Shown here: positions 57,038 to 64,000 of the stretch, piece by piece
How positions within the stretch are numbered: the stretch's first letter is position 1
Layout of the letters: every line of letters starts with the position of its first letter
Source of the DNA: Ischnura elegans
Taxonomy: Eukaryota; Arthropoda; Insecta; Odonata; Coenagrionidae
Direction of reading: 5' to 3'
Assembly (NCBI RefSeq): GCF_921293095.1
Contig: NC_060246.1
Location: forward strand, 111,828,941 to 111,892,940
DNA length: 64,000 nt
Made by a program: the position numbers and the translations under genes
Notes under the pieces: model-generated
Told to the model about the DNA's origin: nothing
What the model saw: the letters and a program-made list of their open reading frames with translations, nothing else
The model's database searches: none

Positions 57038-60000
57038 GAAATACACAAGCTCTTACGGTAAATGAGGACATAAAAACCCTGTACTTTCTCTGACGACAGT
57101 TTCTTTTCAACGGATAAGTGAAAAAGTTAGCTGGATAGGTAACCTAAAAGTATACCAGCATATTTTTAATTGGTATATTTTTATATAAGGTAAAAGTTAT
57201 CCATTACCTTGATGGAATTTGTATTTGTAGCATATCTTCTGCATACTTCGGCAGGCTCGGATTGCAGCAAAATTGACGATTTCTCATACATACACGCAAG
57301 TGTAAGGGAAACCCAACTTACACGGTAGGTTACTGTATCATGCCGAATCAATGGACAGGCTTCTGCTTGCTTCAATTTTATGCTTTAACGCAAATCTGCG
57401 TACGCGACCATACTTACAACGAAAGCGTTAAATCAGTAAAATGCGGGATCCTCATGGTCCAGCGTGGAAGCCTGGGAAATGAAACACAGTAAATTCTTTT
57501 CTTAAAATATCATGTTTTCTTTTTATTTTGATATGTATTTACAACAACTGGTTTACACGGTATATTAATAATTTTGCTTGTGCAATTTAAAAATGCCGCA
57601 AGGCATGTATAATATTTTTAATATATTTCTACACATTCACTTAAAAATATCTGCCTCTGTTACAACACTTGGAGTAATAAAACTTTCGCTGTTATGCACT
57701 TTAGACGAAAAAAGTGAATATATATATTTTTTCTTTCGTTAGGTACAGCTTCGAATATAGGCCAACTAACTTATGTATTATCAACTTTATTATCACAGAC
57801 ACGTCGTATAAAAATAAGTATCTAAGGTGATGAGTTATAGATGTGTTATCCTAGTTGTTATTATCTTCTTTTTTATTTTTGAGAAAGCTTTTTTGAATTA
57901 GCCACGTCATCAGTGGACTAGTAAACTCAGGTGTAGTTTAAACCCATTGTGAACATGTACGTCGGCTGTGCACTTTTGGTGTAAAAAGCCAAATGGACCA
58001 GACATTTCCGACCGTTTGTGCATAGCTTGCTCTTTAACGTCGGGCCCCTCAAGGAAAGAGAAAGGGCCCTAATTTTTTGCTTAACGCGTGAAAATTTCCG
58101 TGTTTCCCCAAATTAGTGACCTAGACGTTTATTCCAGTTCTTATTAGCTGTATCTAACGAAAATTAGCGATCAAATCAGCAGCTCTCGCCACGTTTATAA
58201 ATTCAATCTTGCTAGCACTAGCTGATCACTGAATGCCAAACAATTGAATACTCTCACCTTTTCCACGTGAAATCTAAAAATTACGCATGCCACCATCTTG
58301 AGAGGGACCTCTATTATTGCGATCCATTTACATGGATAGCATATCGCTCAAATATGGAAGTTATTCTTTTCCTTGGCTCATATAATTCGGATGACATTGC
58401 GACTCGGACGATAAATTACTTTCATCTCTTACTGCAGTTTTTGCACCAAAAATGCAATTTTATTGAATTTGAATCTTACGCATTTTTCGAAGTATTAAAC
58501 AAGTGAATCGGCCGTATTTGAGAGCCCGCACTGATTCAGCCTAGCTTCAATTGCTTCAATGCGCCGTGAAAAAGTAGCCAAAATTTTACTTCAGCGGGAG
58601 CTAGAGGGGTATGCAGATTCCCCTGCTGGTAACATTATGTCAAATCGCACACATAATGAGTTTATAAATTTCGTTAAATAGGCTAAAAATTTCACCTGTA
58701 AATGATGAAGCCAAGTATCATACGCAATGACTTAAATACTGCTGTTATCATGGCATGATCTGTAGGGCTTAATCCTGAAATCCACCTGATTTTATAAATA
58801 TTTAAATTTTCGGGTTCTGACGACATTTGTTCATAATGTCCGATTGCAAAACAGTCTTTGTGCAATTCTCGAATATATGCTCAACGCTCCTTTAGTCGAA
58901 TTATTATTATTCCTAATGCATTCAGTGCTAAAAAAAATATTTTTTGCGTTCCTGCTAAAAACAAGACTTTGGAGCTCTTTGTCATAGAATAGGTTCCACT
59001 AGACTAGCCGTCTCCTGAGCGGATTTGTCACAGGTATTCACCGTAAGGGAAAAAAGTTCCCTAAACTACCACATGGGTGCAGAGATCTCTGGGTGCAGAG
59101 CCACTTGTTTTCCATTGTTTTAATTTTGGAGAAGCTGATGTTAGCCGCATCTAGGCCTGCTAACTGGAAACAATGTCATGGGCTTTTGTCTTGCTTATTT
59201 CATCGCCAATAGATGGATAAATCTATTATTAATTAACCACTAGAAGATAATACTACAAACGAAGTGAGTATCCCTAATGTCTGCGCTAACTTGCGTTGGT
59301 GACAGCTAATAATAACGGGAATAAACGCCCTGGAACAGCTCAACATACACTAGCGTTTTAAAAATACATCAAACCCTTACGGCAATGAGAAAAAACGATA
59401 TCATTTCTTTCGCAAATGAAGGAGCGGACAACACACACACACAAAGACAACATTTATTTCGCGGATTTAAAAAGAGAAAAGAATGGACCTCACTCGGTCC
59501 GCAGTCCTCATTGTTGAGATATTCATCATTATTGTTATCAATATCATTATTGCAGTGGTGATGACACACCCGCATCTACCCGTCCCTGGACACGGCCGCT
59601 ATTGGCGCCGGCGCCAAGCAGAAGACCGCATCGTGACGGAGAAGAGTTGGCCGCAACAGGAGGGCGGATTCCGATGAGCTGTTGACCGCGACCTTCCTTC
59701 CTTATGGGGGACCAGCCTCTTGACCCCGCTCCTCCGGGACAACCCTGTCGGTTCATCGGCGAATATCAATCCTCGGTAAGTTCCCAGGAACCCTTTGTGG
59801 TCTTTTCAAGGGTTGCTAGCTGGCAAGTTTAGCTAGTGTAAATTATCCTGAAACAAGAAAACAGGAAAAAGAACACCTAGTCTGAGAACACGTAGACAAT
59901 TCTATTTATTGAGAGCAAGGGCAATTCTTCAATATCTATAAAGTAATTACATCTATGCCTGATACCAGAAAGTGAATTTGGTTGGAAAGCTATCACACAA

Positions 60001-61483
60001 AAATTTTTATCACAATTATTTTTGCCAGTGATAAGTTATCAGCAACGTAATATTTAATGGCAAGATATATGATCTCACTTATATACATTTACACAGCCCA
60101 AGGCAGTCTTTTGATGATTAGGTGGCTGGCTTGTGAAAGCTATCCCACAACAATAGGTGACAGGGGAAAATGCGTCTATAGCCATAGTATTTAATGAGTG
60201 TATGCAAATCATTATACTATGAAATTATTCCACCCTGTGTGGTCTAGATGAGTTAGTTAAGGTTGTTATAGAACTGAATTATGACGGAAAAAATCGTCTT
60301 CGAACGTGATTACGTCTAAGTATGCGTACAATGTGAATACTTCGTGAAATACTTCTTCTAACACTAGAAAAAATACAAACAAACACATCCATGTGCTCTT
60401 TCCCCCCCCCCCCCCCCTTGCAGATCTAAAGTTCAAAACTTCCGTATAGGTCGTAAATACGCGAACGCTCAGATTTGTGAAGTTTTTCATTTGATACTGA
60501 CTACAATCGAACCGATAATAATGGTGAGCAAATAAGAACATGCATAGACACGCTCACTCATTACCCTCACTGGTTTTCTCAAAGGAACAAGACCCAGATA
60601 TGCGATCAGAAAACGTAAGGTGCAGATAATTATGAATTGGTTATAAATTCATTGATTTACCGTTAAAATCGCGCTAAATGTGTATCTTGCTTCTCAAAAT
60701 TGTCATGCATACGCAAAAGTTAGCCGTTTTATGCATTTGAATTGTTGGTAAACATTATTATATTGTATGACATTATATATATTATTGTCAAATGAATGTG
60801 TACCCATAATATAGCGAGAAAAAGTCAATAATAAGAAAGAGTTGCTTGACAGTTGATAGAAATCGCAAGATTTATTCACGAATTCAATTAGAGTGAGAAA
60901 TTTTTAGCGCACCCGATTGAGAAATTGTCATACTGAAAACGACTTAATCTAAATGGATTTCTCTATCGGCGGTGTACTTTGTACAACCGTAAATTTTACG
61001 TCCAATAATTCTTTTCACAGGATACTCATTGACTGCAATAATGAAATGTAATTGATAACCAAAAGATATTACGAAGTTTTCTCGGGATTTCACCAGGCTG
61101 TATAAAGTCCAACGTTTCTTTAGACAAGTCTACCATCGTCATTAGGGCCCAAGACCATATTTTTTACAATCGTAAGTTCAGTTTAAAATCGCGTTGTATT
61201 TTCACGCAAACTGTTTTTAGGCGCCTATTTTTCTTAATTAAAATGAAGACAGGGCTCAAGCTTCGTTGGACTCTTGGTTAAATCGTTGTCGTGTTTGACG
61301 TTTCCGCTATCCAGTTTCCTCTTTGGAGAGTCTATCGCGATACCACAATGTTCTGTGGAGCAGTTATGTCTTTTCAAGCTGATGATGGTGGTGATCAGCG
61401 AGGCTATGCTCCGAATGGAAAAGTTTAATGCAGCTCCGATGTTCTATCTCTCTCTTCTCTACAATACAGCTAGTTTCCCCGTA
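57038..61483. other. No gene recognised in about 4.4 kb
   Basis: A+T-rich DNA. It contains a CA dinucleotide tract near 59430, a GC-rich stretch at 59570-59760 and a C homopolymer at about 60402-60418. No coding motif was seen. Confidence 0.4.
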
Positions 61484-61600
61484 TACAGGGTGTTTCAGGA
61501 CGAATCTGCAATATTTCCGAAGATACCAGAGGAGACAATTTTAACATTTTTACGCATTAAAATGGGATCGAAACTCCTTACTTGGTCGAAAATGTGCGGA
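61484..61600 (+). repeat. Possible repeat starting TACAGGGTGTTTCAGGA
   Basis: TACAGGGTGTTTCA is a common start of Tc1/mariner-like and other arthropod repeats. A 137-codon frame runs through it without a domain. No inverted partner was found within several kilobases, so this is weak. Confidence 0.2.
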
Positions 61601-63202
61601 TCCAATTGTCTGGAAAAATTAATCTCAAAATGGACGAGATTGCGCAATCCTATGTTTCCTGCTCGTTCAAAGCTCTCGTTTAATTAATCTCAAGGAATAA
61701 TTGTTTCAGAAAGCTATAATCTCAGATTTTCGTCCAATACTAAAAAACTATTGTCCTTAAATTCCACTTAATTAAGTAAAATGTCTGAAAGGCCTGGATA
61801 CCCAAGAAAAACAGTTTTAATGGTAACTGCAAAGTCCACCCAAAAAACGCACCCAGCTTCCTTGCAGTATCTATTTGGGTAGAACGCTTTTGTACGCAAT
61901 GCAACTCCATCATAAGTTATTGTTTCTTCGTGGAATCAGTTAGCCGAAAATAAAAAATACCAGAGTAAACCTAAATATACCTTATAATTTTAGAGATTGT
62001 TATTTGAAACTTCATGGTTGTTGAAGGCATTCAATGATACTTTAGGACTTTCGCGTTCCTCTTTTAATTTCTTCGAAAATTGTTTTGATATAAGAAGTCA
62101 AAAAATGGCCAAATATGGCTTTATACCACAGGCCAGGCAAATAGTTAAGAAATTCCACTTGATATTGAATGAGGTTTGCTGAGGAGGAAAATAAATGTGT
62201 TGGAGAAAAAATTGGAAACCTCAAATTTTTTTGAGAAGTTAAAAAGACAGGAATGTTGAGGTCGAGTTTCAACGACCAAGTTGGAGGAAGAATTGAGGAA
62301 AGAGAATGAAGGGAATGGTATTTATCGGACAGAGATCCAAGAAAGCAAATATCGCTGGAAGACTGAATGGATGAGAAATTAATGGCGCATCTTAGTCAAG
62401 GCAAACTGAAAGAACCTAATACGTCAAAGTTGAGGGATTTCATACTTTGGAGATTAAGTTTCGAAAATGAGGTAAAAGGAACGCAGTTTTCTGGTAGAAC
62501 TGTTGTTATATTTTAATCCCAACGAGTATACTCCGTTGTTGGAGAATAATAATTCATGGCATTAAAACCTGCCATAATCTTGACGATAGAAAAATGATCA
62601 TCATACCATTTAATATTGAGGAGTATTTTAAGTTCAGAACATAGTAAGGGTCAGCAATACAATTTTAGTCCTTTGTAAACAAGCAATGGTATTTAATTTC
62701 ATAAAAATTAAAATTAGCAAAGGAATAATATTAATCAATAGTTAATTTATCCTGTTCAGAAGTGTTTGAATGAGCCTCCATTGGGAGTTTCGTGAATTAT
62801 ATTATTTTACTTCGATAATTCCATATGTGTTACCTAACCTGAATATTCTTTGTTTTTATTTACTTTCTCACATATTTACTCAATTTAAAATAAATCATTT
62901 GAAAGCAGTATCTAATCACAACGGCGTATACAGTACTGTCAATTATAGTTAAGAAAAACCTGCTTAGCGGGAGAAAGAAATTGGGACCAATCTTTGATAG
63001 ATCTACCAACCAAATTTATTGGTCCATGGAGTAATTTTTTCTTACCTAGGACTGTGCCTTGACTTGAAGTTTTTAAATACGAAAGTTATAATTAAAACTT
63101 AAATTAAATAAATTGCTATAAAATAAATTAATAACTATTTAGCAATGGGTAATTTGATAGTGGAAAAAGGGTTTTTAACGCTATATAAATATTAATAAGG
63201 AG
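61601..63202. other. No gene recognised
   Basis: A+T-rich DNA with only short motif-free frames. Confidence 0.4.
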
Positions 63203-63330
63203 GGGTCGTGGCGTGTAGGGCAGAGTGCTTGGCTTCAGATCGAAAGGGCATGGGTTTAAATCCCATATGAAGCAAACTAAAAGGGCGAGATAGTAGAGAG
63301 AAAGGAACTGGTCCCCTCGACTCTGAATTT
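63203..63330 (+). mobile_element. tRNA-headed SINE
   Basis: GTGGCGTGTAGGGCAGAG fits an A box and GGGTTTAAATCCC (about 63252-63264) a B box with tRNA-like spacing. A non-tRNA body follows. The anticodon arm does not form properly, so it is not a working tRNA gene. Its sequence differs from the SINE at 53168. Confidence 0.55.
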
Positions 63331-63399
63331 TTAAAATTCATATGCCAGTGGTTTTGTAAGGGGTGAGCTCAAGCCGCAGTTCATGCTGAAATGAACACA

Positions 63400-63512
63400 T
63401 GCAATTTTCCACGATTATAAAATGTATTCCGACCTAGGTTTAGATGTTACTACTTCATCTTCAAGAAGATCAAATCTCTGCCAAATAAATTTTATAATCG
63501 TGGAAAATTGCA
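63400..63512. repeat. Foldback, arms 24 bp
   Basis: TGCAATTTTCCACGATTATA (63400-63419, continuing AAAT) is matched inverted at 63489-63512. Inside, on the minus strand, is TTGAAGATG-loop-CATCTAAACC, a variant of the hairpin module seen in the other foldbacks. Confidence 0.6.
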
Positions 63513-63643
63513 AGTTTTTATTTCAATATGGAAAAATTCCATTCCAACCCGCTTGCATCTTCGGACTCTATTCAAACTTCAGTCATTAAAATATGCCTGA
63601 TTGAATTACTGAGTAGGTGGAAACATGAATGAACTATAGTATG

Positions 63644-63780
63644 TATACCGTAGGGTGGCGCACGGGCCCGCCACCTACCTGAGTTGGTCCGCGAGCGCCA
63701 GGGGAGCGGAACGGACCAACCATTAAAACCAAGTGACCGATTTGGGTAGCCGGTGGGCCAGTGCGCCACCCTACGGTATA
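63644..63780. mobile_element. Small MITE, 137 bp
   Basis: TATACCGTAGGGTGGCGCAC and its inverted partner match over at least 20 bases, and the similarity continues weakly inward. TA dinucleotides at both edges could be the target duplication. There is no coding capacity and no family was assigned. Confidence 0.65.
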
Positions 63781-63875
63781 CAGACAATATGCAGGGGAGA
63801 CTTTTCAGAGTACGAAACGGTGGAATGTTATTCTACATGATAAATGATGCTGAAGGGTTCCAGGGACATACTTAC

Positions 63876-64000
63876 CGGCTGTTGCGCGGGGTCACTCGAG
63901 GATGTGAAGGTCCTCCATGGAGAATGCGGCCGGGGGCAGGAGGGGGCGGGAGGATGCGACGGCCGTGGAGGAGGCGGAGGATGGCAGGGGCCGCCTCCGC
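63876..64000 (-). CDS. Probable host gene exon, truncated by window edge
   Basis: On the minus strand a very GC-rich segment ends in CAGCCG|GTAAGTATG, a near-consensus splice donor at 63876/63875. Two of the three frames are open to the donor; the third ends in a stop after a short ATG-started frame. The translations are Pro/Ala/Arg-rich and carry no domain. The contrast with the surrounding A+T-rich repeats, plus the donor, suggests a first or early exon (coding or 5' UTR) of a gene lying to the right. Confidence 0.4.

Noticed and set aside
61274-61687. 137-codon frame
   Set aside because: No ATG at its start, no domain, and it runs through a probable repeat (TACAGGGTGTTTCA).
63203-63275. 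tRNA gene suggested by A and B boxes
   Set aside because: The anticodon and acceptor stems do not form and a SINE-like body follows.
1-64000. CRISPR arrays, prophage, integron or bacterial operon structure
   Set aside because: No regularly spaced repeats or bacterial-type gene order were seen, and the content is eukaryotic transposons.

Overview
The window is nuclear DNA of a eukaryote, most likely an arthropod and probably an insect. It is A+T-rich with almost no recognisable host coding sequence. The families present fit an arthropod: mariner, Transib, hAT, piggyBac-like elements, Penelope-like elements, tRNA-headed SINEs and non-LTR tails ending in an EEAKAHTAL-type motif. No species can be named from the sequence. 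No bacterial-type operons, CRISPR arrays or functional RNA genes were seen.

Layout from left to right. A Penelope-like C-terminal fragment (508-743) is followed by broken non-LTR tails (1770-2216, 2697-2758). A wide inverted repeat (about 3990-5375) precedes a full-length but broken mariner (5424-6740). Next come a hAT-type MITE (6968-7217), a pair of related hairpins (8632-8709, 9266-9358), a SINE (9912-10150) and a piggyBac-like TTAA element (10233-10872). The stretch 11-22 kb holds little that can be read.

The densest part is 22.9-30.2 kb. A Penelope-like element there has its 5' half inverted against its 3' half (22955-25503). A scrap of another non-LTR element follows, then a complete Transib-type element (25979-30188). 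The Transib has CACAGTG ends, a CGACG target duplication, almost identical 967-bp terminal inverted repeats and a RAG1-like transposase. That transposase keeps the first Asp and the last Glu of the catalytic core but has lost everything between them.

From 30 to 41 kb there are GC-rich patches, a SINE-like piece, another broken non-LTR tail (32935-33245), a dispersed repeat pair and a MITE (40324-40557). A complete hAT element with an 8-bp target duplication lies at 41703-44329, but its transposase is broken. Two diverged copies of a small unidentified reading frame follow (44876-45109, 45359-45589). Then come a second, internally deleted mariner (47770-48093) and a decayed duplicated block with a SINE inside it (52.97-55.2 kb). 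Foldback repeats lie at 49.25, 55.9 and 63.4 kb.

The only good candidate for a host exon is a GC-rich segment with a strong splice donor at the right edge (63876-64000, minus strand). No genes in this window appear to work together in a pathway. The biology here is transposon biology, and the Transib is the most interesting item.
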